A stretch of DNA of 26,403 nt, from NCBI GenBank assembly GCA_049322335.1, contig JBMORL010000024.1, positions 1-26,403 of the forward strand. The letters run 5' to 3'. A model generated the notes under the pieces. It worked only from the letters and a program-made list of their open reading frames with translations. It had not been told where the DNA came from and did not search any database. How positions within the stretch are numbered: position 1 is the stretch's first letter; each line of letters begins with the position of its first letter. Below are positions 16,124-23,655 of the stretch, piece after piece. Made by a program: the position numbers and the translations under genes. This stretch comes from JBMORL01 sp049322335 (GTDB taxonomy: Bacteria > Bacteroidota > Bacteroidia > Flavobacteriales_D > UBA2798).

Positions 16124-16753
16124 TTAAAGATATCTCGAAAGAGAGTCTATACTATTTTTTCCCTGTTTATTTATTTTTATTGTTTCAGAGCTGTTTTTTT
16201 CTATATAATAGAGTAGTTCCAAAAGAGTTTCCCGGTCTTTTTCAGCGTCCCATAGTTTGTCTTTTTTTGTGGATAAAATAAGTTCTCCTTTCGGGCCGTA
16301 AATTTTTATTGCATCAGTAAGAAACCGGTCACCTTTAATCTTAACTATTTTAAATATTGAATTTTTAAGATCAAATGAAGTTTCAGTTATTGTTCCCAAT
16401 CCGTTTTGATGCTTCAGATAAATTGAAATCCCGTCAGACCGGACTTCCAGTAAATTTTTTCTTTTTAGTATTCGGATGGAATATATGATAATGAAAATAA
16501 AAGCAATCAAAAGACAGGACATTTCAAAATAAAATATCGTAATGTCGCTGGTGTAAACCGGAGCAATCACATTTTCATAAAATGAAACTGCGGTTTTATT
16601 TTTTGGGTTTCGGCCGGATACAAGTCCACCCAGGATAAGAGGAACAATAAAAGCGGCAAGTGCCGCTATTGAAAAAATAATAACATGATCGATAATGAAA
16701 TGAAATAAATTAAATGGTTCGGGTTTTTTAGCAGGATAAAATACTTTTTCCAT
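16124..16753 (-). CDS. Membrane protein of unknown function (2 predicted TM helices)
   Basis: 209 residues. Two hydrophobic helices lie at about 20-45 and 72-95, followed by a soluble C-terminal half. That half is strand-rich with alternating hydrophobic residues (RSDGISIYLK, KIVKIKGDRF, AIKIYGPKGELILS) and a final helix (RETLLELLYYIEK). The layout, two helices followed by a small beta domain and a helix, resembles bacterial PH-like membrane proteins, but I see no diagnostic motif. The ATG at 16753 lies 6 nt after the stop of the PqiA-like gene, so it is the third gene of that operon. Function is not assigned. Confidence 0.75.
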   Translation of the reverse strand: MEKVFYPAKKPEPFNLFHFIIDHVIIFSIAALAAFIVPLILGGLVSGRNPKNKTAVSFYENVIAPVYTSDITIFYFEMSCLLIAFIFIIIYSIRILKRKNLLEVRSDGISIYLKHQNGLGTITETSFDLKNSIFKIVKIKGDRFLTDAIKIYGPKGELILSTKKDKLWDAEKDRETLLELLYYIEKNSSETIKINKQGKNSIDSLSRYL

Positions 16754-16759
16754 AGGAAA

Positions 16760-17665
16760 TCATTCTGCTTTCATCGCCTTATCAATTACAATAGATGAAA
16801 CGATAGACAACATACAATAAGCCAGGAAAAAATAGAGGCCGGGAAGGCTGGATGCATCGGTTTTTATTTGTTCGCCTGCGCTCATATTGTGAAAGGAAAG
16901 ATAAGCGAGGAATGCTGCGGCTACAAATACATCTGCCATACTCCATTTGCTCACAATCGATATAAAACTTTTCATCATTGTGCTCTCATGGGCATTTTTT
17001 TTCAAAACGAGATAAAGCGAAAGAATGAGTTTGGTTAAAGGCATAATTATGCTGAATAAAATAATACAAAACGCCACAATGATGTTGTTGGCTTTAAACA
17101 GTATGCCAACAAGATCAATCACTGATTTATTCTGGTAGTAATAAAACATTTTCCCGGTAAACTCTTTACTGAGTTTAAATTCATAATCAATTACGGGGAC
17201 AGTTGTGTTAAACGACATCTCCAGGTCTTCGCTGTATGCGCCAATTTCGAGAAAAGGGTAAGTAATACCCACCAGCAGGCAGGGAATGGCAATAATGACA
17301 ATGCCGGTAGAAAGAAATTTGAGGTAATGTACATCGGGAGCAAAATAAAAAAGCACGAACAAAAAATAAATCAGCGCAACAAAACTAAACAATAGCGACA
17401 GGTCTTTGGTGCTTTCACGATGTTCTCCGGCAAAATCGAGATGGGTAAGAGCTTTATCGCTCCTTTTTTTAAATCCCCAATCAGTAAGCGAAAATTCCTG
17501 GCCCTTTAAAACGCGGTCTTCGAAATTAAGCGTGCGCACATAATCATGCATGTTTTTCTGGTAAGCATGCCCATGTTTTTTAAACTGAAGGAAAAAATAC
17601 GCGCTTACTGCGATAAAGACAGCAGAAACAGCAATAAATAACCAGTATTTCCTGCTTTCCTGCAT
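16760..17665 (-). CDS. PqiA/LetA-like inner-membrane protein
   Basis: 301 residues with about six hydrophobic helices (near 7-27, 88-108, 118-140, 190-220, 240-260 and 275-295). The second half fits the PqiA family (paraquat-inducible protein A): FSIIMPLTKLILSLYLV, then KWSMADVFVAAAFLAYL, then GLYFFLAYCML. These correspond to the family's P-x-x-K-L, K-W-S-M-x-D-V-F and G-x-Y-F signatures. PqiA/LetA proteins partner with MCE proteins in lipid traffic between the two membranes. Unlike enterobacterial PqiA/LetA there is no CxxC zinc ribbon, and only three scattered cysteines are present. No MCE gene is adjacent. The ATG overlaps the stop of the upstream gene (ATGA at 17662-17665), so translation is probably coupled. 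Confidence 0.75.
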   Translation of the reverse strand: MQESRKYWLFIAVSAVFIAVSAYFFLQFKKHGHAYQKNMHDYVRTLNFEDRVLKGQEFSLTDWGFKKRSDKALTHLDFAGEHRESTKDLSLLFSFVALIYFLFVLFYFAPDVHYLKFLSTGIVIIAIPCLLVGITYPFLEIGAYSEDLEMSFNTTVPVIDYEFKLSKEFTGKMFYYYQNKSVIDLVGILFKANNIIVAFCIILFSIIMPLTKLILSLYLVLKKNAHESTMMKSFISIVSKWSMADVFVAAAFLAYLSFHNMSAGEQIKTDASSLPGLYFFLAYCMLSIVSSIVIDKAMKAE

Positions 17666-18717
17666 CAGCGAACCACCACCTTTTGAGTTTGGGTTTGTTC
17701 TCCGGCAGTTAGGGTTACAAAATAAATACCGGCCGCGTTCACTTTAATTTCTGATGAATGAGAAACGATATTCCCTTTTTGAATTATTTTTCCTTCTGCT
17801 GATGAAACAATATAAAAACCCTTTGCATCATTACCCGGAAAATGGATAGTAATTGTTCCCTCCTGGCGTGAGGATAACAGGAAAAGCGGGGTTGTAGTCG
17901 CGTTTTCAACAACACCGGTAGCCAGGCATGAAGCATAATTATAAAAAGTTACGGTATTATTTCCCGAATTGGGAACACCCAGTGTATCGGTATCAGTATT
18001 AAAAACGATATCTGCAGGCGAACTTAATCCCGAAGCATTCATATTGGTAGCTCCGCCTGAAAAGTCGTTGGCAAAACGGCTGATGCGGTTAGGGCTCCAC
18101 GATGAAACATAAAATCTTCCCTGGCAATCCATTGCAATACCATCGCAGTTTCCTAACGTGGTGGAGGTTGCTTGTGTAACGGAAGAATCGCTCATGCTGA
18201 TTGCGTAAATGGGAGCATTGGTTCCCCAGCTTACCATCACCAGGCGGTTGTTGGGCTGGTCGTAAATAATTCCGTTGGGTGTTTTGGTTAGCCCGGTTAC
18301 AAAAATGTTGTATGTATTGGCCGAAACATCAAAACGAAATACTTTTTTCTGACTGAAATCAGTTATAAATAAATCGGTGCCGTTATTTGTAATTCCATTT
18401 AAAAAAGTGGCACCGAGGTTTTGATTCAGCACCTGGTTTCCGTTAGAGAGGTCATATCCTTTCAATGAACTGCCGTCACAGGCATACAATACATTGCCAA
18501 GAATTTCCAGTCCGTGAGGGCCGGTAGAAAAACCACTGGCAAAAACAGATAGTGTTCCTGCTGCATTGCGTTCCAGTATTTCACCTGAATTGGTATTGGA
18601 AATAAAGTACCGGTTACCGGCATAGTCATATTCCACGCTTTCGGGGCCGCTGTAAGTTTGCGCTTCAACTGCTGCCGATGCAAAAGTTAATGCCATAATA
18701 GTAATTGTCTTCTTCAT
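17665..18717 (-). CDS. Secreted NHL/SMP-30-like beta-propeller with T9SS type A sorting tail
   Basis: 350 residues. The signal peptide is MKKTITIMALTFASAAVEAQ. Residues about 22-260 form repeated propeller blades of the type GPESVEYD-GNRYFISN, GPHGLEI-NVLYACD, LNGITNNGTDLFITD and CDGIAMD-GRFYVSSW, with the alternating H/N-G-(I/L) pattern of NHL and SMP-30/gluconolactonase-like propellers. The last 80 residues resemble the Por-secretion tail (GFYIVSSAEGKII, then NAAGIYFVTL, ending KVVVR), which directs export by T9SS and cell-surface attachment. The frame is open 15 codons further upstream, but the ATG at 18717 gives a normal signal peptide and avoids overlap with the divergent gene at 18737. 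Whether the propeller is an enzyme or a binding protein cannot be told. Confidence 0.87.
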   Translation of the reverse strand: MKKTITIMALTFASAAVEAQTYSGPESVEYDYAGNRYFISNTNSGEILERNAAGTLSVFASGFSTGPHGLEILGNVLYACDGSSLKGYDLSNGNQVLNQNLGATFLNGITNNGTDLFITDFSQKKVFRFDVSANTYNIFVTGLTKTPNGIIYDQPNNRLVMVSWGTNAPIYAISMSDSSVTQATSTTLGNCDGIAMDCQGRFYVSSWSPNRISRFANDFSGGATNMNASGLSSPADIVFNTDTDTLGVPNSGNNTVTFYNYASCLATGVVENATTTPLFLLSSRQEGTITIHFPGNDAKGFYIVSSAEGKIIQKGNIVSHSSEIKVNAAGIYFVTLTAGEQTQTQKVVVR

Positions 18718-18723
18718 TTTATG

Positions 18724-18731
18724 TAGTTTTG
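18724..18731 (+). promoter_or_regulatory. -7 box in the 19-bp divergent gap
   Basis: TAGTTTTG fits TAnnTTTG. It ends 5 nt before the ATG at 18737, so transcription would begin at or next to the start codon, implying a leaderless or nearly leaderless mRNA. A GAAAGG stretch overlaps the same spot. On the minus strand a one-mismatch box (TTAATTTG, at 18742-18749) would serve the propeller gene with a leader of about 20 nt. Confidence 0.4.
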
Positions 18732-18736
18732 AAAGG

Positions 18737-18946
18737 ATGAACAAATTAAAGAAATATCTCAACAGCCTTGCGCAATGGAAGCAATTTTTATTAAGAATGA
18801 TCTATCCCATTGTTTTATACAGTATCATTCATTTTTTATGTAAAGCGGCAGGAGTAGAGGACCTCCGGCCTTTCCAACTGGTTTTCATTGGAATATGGTC
18901 GGTTTCGGAGTATTATTTTTTTCTTACCCGGAATAAGGAAAAATGA
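18737..18946 (+). CDS. Small membrane protein coupled to the acyltransferase (69 aa)
   Basis: 69 residues with two hydrophobic helices (about 18-37 and 46-63), a basic N-terminus and a Lys-rich C-terminus. It starts at ATG 18737 and overlaps the acyltransferase start as ATGA at 18943-18946, the arrangement expected for translational coupling. It is probably an inner-membrane protein. Codon use looks like its neighbours and the reading frame is free of rare features, so it looks real despite its size. I recognise no family. A subunit or stabiliser of the acyltransferase is only an inference from the overlap. Confidence 0.7.
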   Translation: MNKLKKYLNSLAQWKQFLLRMIYPIVLYSIIHFLCKAAGVEDLRPFQLVFIGIWSVSEYYFFLTRNKEK

Positions 18947-20016
18947 GATCATCCACTTATATCAGGGGATTTGACGGATTAAGGGCTGTTTCCATACTGA
19001 TGGTGGTCATGAACCATGCCGGTATCTACGAATGTCTTCCTGAAGATCCGTTTGTGAAGGAAAGAGTCTGGCACCTGTTTTCGGGAGCCACCGGAGTGTT
19101 TTTCTTTTTTGCCATCAGCGGATTTCTTATTACAACGTTATTGCTGAATGAAAAAGAAAAATACGGAAAAATCAATATTCCTCATTTTTTCATTCGCAGG
19201 TTTCTTCGTTTACTTCCGCCTGTTTTGGTGTTTTATGTTGTTATTATTGTTTTTTCCGTTTCGGGGCACATTGCTGTCAATGGCCTGGCATTTACAGCCT
19301 CATTATTTTATATCTATAATTACATGCCGCAAAAATATAATGTCACCGAACTTACTCACACCTGGTCGCTGGGAGTGGAAGAACAGTTTTATTTGTTATG
19401 GCCTTTTTTACTGGCGCGAAAAAAACTGAACTTTATTTTTTCATTTTGTGTCATTATTATTCTGCTTGGGGCAGTTGCCGTTTTTGTTTATCCGCTCATC
19501 AGTTTTGATACAGGTGAGAAGACAGTATTCCTTTCAAATGCATTTCGCCCCGAACGATGGTTTATCCCGGCATTTACTCCTATTATGGCAGGTGCTACAG
19601 TAGCAATGCTTGGGTTTTATTATAAAGAAAAACTTTCCGGATTTTTAGGCAGTATTAATAATGTACTGCTTTCAGTTGTTTTGTTTCTCTCTCCGCTTTA
19701 TCTTCCTGACACCATTCTGCCTTTGTATTTTATTCTTCAATCGCTGGGTGTGGGATTATTCCTGGGGTGGATTTTTTTTCGCGGGGAAAATACTTTTGTG
19801 CAACTGCTGGAATGGAAACCAATTTCTTTCACCGGTAAAATCTCGTATGGAATTTATATCTGGCAGGGACTTTTTCTAAGAACAGGCCCCGGAAGTGAGT
19901 GGTGGCCACAACAATTTCCGCAAAACGTAGTAATAACGTTTTCGGTTGCGCTAACTTCTTATTTCATTCTTGAAAGACCGGTACTGGAATGGAAAAAGAA
20001 ATTTTCTCATCAATAG
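18943..20016 (+). CDS. OafA/YrhL-type membrane acyltransferase (Acyl_transf_3)
   Basis: 357 residues with about ten transmembrane helices. The N-terminus GFDGLRAVSILMVVMNHAG holds the family's R-x10-H motif (Arg14, His25), where the His is thought to be catalytic. Other family marks are GVFFFFAISGFLIT, the basic pair before LLPP (RRFLRLLPP), and SLGVEEQFYLLWP. Members transfer acetyl or other acyl groups across the inner membrane onto O-antigen, capsule, peptidoglycan or other surface glycans. The actual acceptor is not evident because no glycan cluster is nearby. No SGNH domain is fused. The stop overlaps the 3' end of the convergent VWA gene by 7 bp. Confidence 0.92.
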   Translation: MRSSTYIRGFDGLRAVSILMVVMNHAGIYECLPEDPFVKERVWHLFSGATGVFFFFAISGFLITTLLLNEKEKYGKINIPHFFIRRFLRLLPPVLVFYVVIIVFSVSGHIAVNGLAFTASLFYIYNYMPQKYNVTELTHTWSLGVEEQFYLLWPFLLARKKLNFIFSFCVIIILLGAVAVFVYPLISFDTGEKTVFLSNAFRPERWFIPAFTPIMAGATVAMLGFYYKEKLSGFLGSINNVLLSVVLFLSPLYLPDTILPLYFILQSLGVGLFLGWIFFRGENTFVQLLEWKPISFTGKISYGIYIWQGLFLRTGPGSEWWPQQFPQNVVITFSVALTSYFILERPVLEWKKKFSHQ

Positions 20017-22097
20017 GCACCCGCACGTTTGCGCATTACCCATTCGAAAGTTAGAAGAGCGAGTAAAAGGAAGAATATCCATTTGATGTTTAACAAATCG
20101 GACAAGCGTGGCTGAACATGCGACACTTCCACAATATCGGCTTTTGTTTCGATAAGTGAAAGCAATTTATCTGTTTCACGGGGATAAACCATTTGTCCGC
20201 CTGTTTCTGCCGATAAATTAAAAAGCATCTGGTGGTTGGCCACTGCTGAAGCCAATTCTGCCAGCACAGCGCTGATGCTGAATCTCCCTGAGGCAGTAAG
20301 TGTTTTACCGTTTATTTTTGCGGTTGCGGTGTAATTGTATTGTCCCACCGGAAGTTTTCCTGCATCTACCCGGTAAGCGTTAGTTGTCCGGCTGAAAACA
20401 GGGGTAAATTTTTTACCTTTTTCATTCACTATTTCCAGCACCACTTCCGGTTTGTTGATCAGTTCATAGCTTTCGTTATACAATTCTGCATCTATTATCA
20501 CCGGTTCATTTTCGGGGTAATTATTTTTTGCAAATACACGGAAATAACTTTTGTTTTCCCGCGCAGCAAGAAACTGAACTGATTTCTGGATAACCTCATT
20601 CACAATATCACTGTTGCCGTTGTCCGTATATTCCTTCAGTTTCCATCTCCATATTCCCTCACCGGCAATAACGCCTTTTTTCATTTCCCCTTCTTTGTTG
20701 AAAAAAATAAGAGGAAAAGTGGTTTCCACCGAACCTATTTTTTGATGGAAAAGCGTGTTCACTGCATTCGACACATTCATTTCTCCGAAAGGAACATGCA
20801 AAGGCGGGAGTTTGCTGATGATGCGCTGGGTATTTTCGCTGATAGTAAAAAGAGAAAAACCGCGGTTCAGCATTCCGTTGGCATTGCTCATGCTTCCTTT
20901 AAGAGATGAAAAACTTAACCCCGTATTCAGGTTATTAAAAGCCGGCAGATTGCTTTGCGAACCCAGTACAAACAACACCGGAATTTTTGCCTGGTAAATT
21001 TTTTCAATCAAAGGCGCAACAGCGTTGGAAGAGGAGGGAAGCTGGTGCAGGATAATCAGGCTATAGGTACTTATGTTCATATCAAACTCGCCAATCAGCC
21101 TGCTTTTTACCTCATAGTTTTTATTTACGGAAAGTGCAGCTTTAATGGCATTTATGTCGGGATGCGGTGAATTGGCCAGCAGTAAAATTTTTTGTTTGCT
21201 GTCGAGCACTTCAATAAAAATATCTTTCCGGTTATTGAGATAAGTGAGTTCTCCATCGAGCTCAGTAACCTGTATGGAATATTTTGCCAACCCGGTTTTT
21301 CTGGCCTCCAGCTTAAAGGGAACAATCTTCGTAAATGCCTTTCCCGTTATATTAATTTCCTGCAGGGCTATAACATTTTCACCTGAAAGAATTTTTACTT
21401 CCACCCGTTCTCCTTCACATTTGCGGGCATCCAGCATCACTTCTACCGGGAACTCATTACCCAGGTAAGCCAGGTGATTGAACGCCACATCACTGATTCC
21501 TATATCTTTTCTAATCGTGGTATCACCCATGGCAATGGTAAAAACCGGAACGTGTTTCAGTTTTTTTGCAAAAGACACAGGTTGTGCGCCTGCGTTGTAA
21601 ATTCCATCGGAAGCGAGGATTACAGCTCCGAGGTTACGGCCATAGTATTTGGTATACAATTCTTCAAATACCGAAGACAGGTCGGTGAGTTTGTCTTTGT
21701 AATCAATCGCCAGGTTTTCTCTTGTTTTTTGACCGATGGTATATGTTCGCACATCGTATTTCTGAGAAAGCGAATTTTTAAGGTTTTCTATTTGTGCAAG
21801 GTAAGCTGTTCGGTAAAAAACCGAATCTCCGGAAAGCAAAACAGATTCGCTGTTATCCTGGGCAATAACAATTACCGGTTTTTCTACTGTGCGATATTCA
21901 GCTTTTAGCAAAGGTTCGAGAAGAAGAAATGCCAGGAAAAAAACAGCCATTCCCCTGAAAAAAGCAAGTATATATTTTACAGCCGGGTTAATTTCGGTTA
22001 AATATTTTTCACGATAATAAAATAATAAAGCATATCCCGCACCAAGGGCGATACAAAGAAAAATATACCACTTAGGGTAAGAGAGAATAATATCCAT
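20010..22097 (-). CDS. Membrane-anchored von Willebrand A-domain protein
   Basis: 695 residues. Two N-terminal membrane helices (about 9-28 and 43-64) are followed by a VWA fold beginning KPVIVIAQDNSES, whose MIDAS motif Asp81-x-Ser83-x-Ser85 is intact. ILASDGIYNAG supplies a later acidic metal-site position. Next come a beta-sandwich region, a segment resembling a class I glutamine-amidotransferase-like fold (KILLLANSPHPD, then SLIILHQLP), an Ig-like region, and a final helix at about 672-690. This architecture, two helices, VWA, GATase-like and a C-terminal helix, is common in Bacteroidota and other BatA-like proteins, but the function is unknown. The ATG lies 10 nt after the fabG stop, so it is probably in one operon with fabG. 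Confidence 0.82.
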   Translation of the reverse strand: MDIILSYPKWYIFLCIALGAGYALLFYYREKYLTEINPAVKYILAFFRGMAVFFLAFLLLEPLLKAEYRTVEKPVIVIAQDNSESVLLSGDSVFYRTAYLAQIENLKNSLSQKYDVRTYTIGQKTRENLAIDYKDKLTDLSSVFEELYTKYYGRNLGAVILASDGIYNAGAQPVSFAKKLKHVPVFTIAMGDTTIRKDIGISDVAFNHLAYLGNEFPVEVMLDARKCEGERVEVKILSGENVIALQEINITGKAFTKIVPFKLEARKTGLAKYSIQVTELDGELTYLNNRKDIFIEVLDSKQKILLLANSPHPDINAIKAALSVNKNYEVKSRLIGEFDMNISTYSLIILHQLPSSSNAVAPLIEKIYQAKIPVLFVLGSQSNLPAFNNLNTGLSFSSLKGSMSNANGMLNRGFSLFTISENTQRIISKLPPLHVPFGEMNVSNAVNTLFHQKIGSVETTFPLIFFNKEGEMKKGVIAGEGIWRWKLKEYTDNGNSDIVNEVIQKSVQFLAARENKSYFRVFAKNNYPENEPVIIDAELYNESYELINKPEVVLEIVNEKGKKFTPVFSRTTNAYRVDAGKLPVGQYNYTATAKINGKTLTASGRFSISAVLAELASAVANHQMLFNLSAETGGQMVYPRETDKLLSLIETKADIVEVSHVQPRLSDLLNIKWIFFLLLALLTFEWVMRKRAGAY

Positions 22098-22107
22098 TTA
22101 TCAGAGA

Positions 22108-22860
22108 TCAGGTAAGCATTCCGCCACAAACATGCAGCGTTTGCCCGGTAATATAGGCCGACATATCAGAAGCCAGGAAAAGCGCAGCATTAGCCACATC
22201 ATCGGTCGAACCGCCTCGTTTCAGCGGAATAGCATCGCGCCAACCCTGTACTGTTTTTTCATCCAGCACGCCTGTCATTTCCGTCTCAATAAACCCGGGA
22301 GCAATAGCATTACTGCGGATGTTACGTGAACCCAGTTCAAGTGCCACCGATTTGGTGAAACCGATAATTCCTGCTTTGGAAGCCGCATAATTGGCTTGTC
22401 CCGCATTTCCTTTCACACCCACTACCGAACTCATGTTGATAATAGAGCCTTTCCGTTGTTTCAGCATAGGTTTTTGAGCTGCTTTGGTGAGGTTGAATAC
22501 GGATTTGAGATTGGTAAGAATTACCTCATCCCATTGTTGTTCGCTCATGCGCATCAGCAAGGTGTCGCGCGTTATGCCTGCATTATTCACCAGCACATCC
22601 ACGGTTCCGAAGTCGGCTGAAACGTCATTTACCAGTTTTTCGGCCTCAGCAAAAACGGCCGCGTCAGAACGGTAGGCTTTGGCTTTTATTCCCATTCCGC
22701 TGAGTTCCGCTTCCAGGGCTTTGGCCTTATCTTCGGAGGAGGCCGACACATAAGTAAAAGCCACATTTGCCCCCTGTTCTGCAAATTTTACTGCAATTCC
22801 CCTGCCTATCCCGCGGGTGGCCCCGGTAACAATGGCTGTTTTTCCCTGTAACAGTTTCAT
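22108..22860 (-). CDS. fabG: 3-oxoacyl-[acyl-carrier-protein] reductase FabG
   Basis: 250 residues, the standard FabG length. It catalyses NADPH-dependent reduction of 3-oxoacyl-ACP in the fatty-acid elongation cycle. Visible motifs are the TGATRGIG cofactor site (12-19), NNAG (92-95) and the catalytic set Asn117, Ser145, Tyr158 and Lys162 (Y-x-x-x-K in NYAASKAG). It also has the PGFIETEMT segment and the C-terminal ITGQTLHVCGGM. The close match to the family makes FabG more likely than another short-chain dehydrogenase. It is transcribed away from the outer-membrane protein gene at 22912 and followed after 10 nt by the VWA gene. Confidence 0.93.
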   Translation of the reverse strand: MKLLQGKTAIVTGATRGIGRGIAVKFAEQGANVAFTYVSASSEDKAKALEAELSGMGIKAKAYRSDAAVFAEAEKLVNDVSADFGTVDVLVNNAGITRDTLLMRMSEQQWDEVILTNLKSVFNLTKAAQKPMLKQRKGSIINMSSVVGVKGNAGQANYAASKAGIIGFTKSVALELGSRNIRSNAIAPGFIETEMTGVLDEKTVQGWRDAIPLKRGGSTDDVANAALFLASDMSAYITGQTLHVCGGMLT

Positions 22861-22884
22861 AAATGTAATGTGAGGTGTTTTTTG

Positions 22885-22892
22885 TACTTTTG
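22885..22892 (+). promoter_or_regulatory. -7 box for the outer-membrane protein operon
   Basis: TACTTTTG matches TAnnTTTG and would start RNA about 16 nt before the ATG at 22912. A clear -33 TTTG at the usual spacing was not found. Confidence 0.55.
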
Positions 22893-22903
22893 ATTATTAA
22901 TTC

Positions 22904-22911
22904 CAAAGATA
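22904..22911 (-). promoter_or_regulatory. -7 box for fabG
   Basis: On the minus strand this reads TATCTTTG, an exact TAnnTTTG match directly against the ATG of the opposing gene. It predicts a fabG leader of about 40 nt. With the box at 22885-22892 it forms a face-to-face promoter pair in a 51-bp gap. Confidence 0.5.
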
Positions 22912-23643
22912 ATGAGAAAATTATTCCTGCCTGCATTTATTCTTTTGTTCACACTCCCTTCATTTTCCCAGCGATGGGTAGACATTGGTTTCAAAGGTTC
23001 CTGGGGCCCCAACTGGCTTTTTAACAAGAATATACTCGATGACCAGGAGTTTAATAACCAGCTTTCCTACGGGTATAATTTCGGTGGAAAAATCGGGCTG
23101 AATTTTAATGACTTTCACGAGGTGACATTTGATGTTTTATCCGGACAGTTTACCCAGAAATTCAAATTTAACGTTGATGATACGGCTACCGGTGCAAGTC
23201 CCCTGTTCGATAAAAGTTTTAAATATTCTACCCTGGATTTTGCACTTTTATACCGTCATAATAAAGACGGACGTTATTTCGAGGCCGGCCCGCAATTTTC
23301 ATTGCTTAAAAAAGCATCAGGAACCAATAGCTATGACGCCACCGTGGATGGTGATGTAAAAGAAAATTTTGTTGACAATTACACTTCCTTTGTTTTTGGA
23401 TTCGGAGGATATTTTATCGGAACAGAGAATTTCGGAATCACATTTGGAGCACGATTTGCCTATACTTTTACAGATGTGATCAGTGCACAGGGACAAATCA
23501 ATCATTATCCCGCCAATCAACCTTATCCTACCTATGCCGAATCACATCCGTTTACCGCTATGCTGGTAATGGAATTCAACTGGGATTTTGCCTATATGGC
23601 CAAAGCAAAGTGCAGTAATAAAAGAAAACTGATTCTTTTTTAA
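22912..23643 (+). CDS. Outer-membrane beta-barrel protein, function unknown
   Basis: 243 residues. The signal peptide runs to about residue 19 (LLFTLPSFSQ). The mature chain is a run of amphipathic strands typical of small 8-stranded Bacteroidota barrels: WVDIGFKGSWG, YGYNFGGKIGLNF, HEVTFDVLSG, STLDFALLYRH, GRYFEAGPQFSLL, FVFGFGGYFIG and FGITFGARFAYTF. It has the PorT/OmpA-barrel look but no peptidoglycan-binding domain. It heads a cluster with the prenyltransferase gene starting 12 nt downstream. A diverged porin-like or assembly role is possible; none can be assigned. The last residues (KAKCSNKRKLILF) are unusually basic for a barrel end. Confidence 0.8.
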   Translation: MRKLFLPAFILLFTLPSFSQRWVDIGFKGSWGPNWLFNKNILDDQEFNNQLSYGYNFGGKIGLNFNDFHEVTFDVLSGQFTQKFKFNVDDTATGASPLFDKSFKYSTLDFALLYRHNKDGRYFEAGPQFSLLKKASGTNSYDATVDGDVKENFVDNYTSFVFGFGGYFIGTENFGITFGARFAYTFTDVISAQGQINHYPANQPYPTYAESHPFTAMLVMEFNWDFAYMAKAKCSNKRKLILF

Positions 23644-23655
23644 ATTCATAAGGGT

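Noticed and set aside
16064..16150. Frameshift hiding the missing C-terminal domain of the PKD protein
   Set aside because: The alternative frame (MNNLKEADNIFVREEKKYLT and on) runs only about 26 codons and shows neither FN3 strands nor gliding-domain motifs.
18718..18762. Longer start for the beta-propeller protein
   Set aside because: The extra 15 residues precede an ordinary MKK signal peptide and would overlap the divergent gene at 18737.
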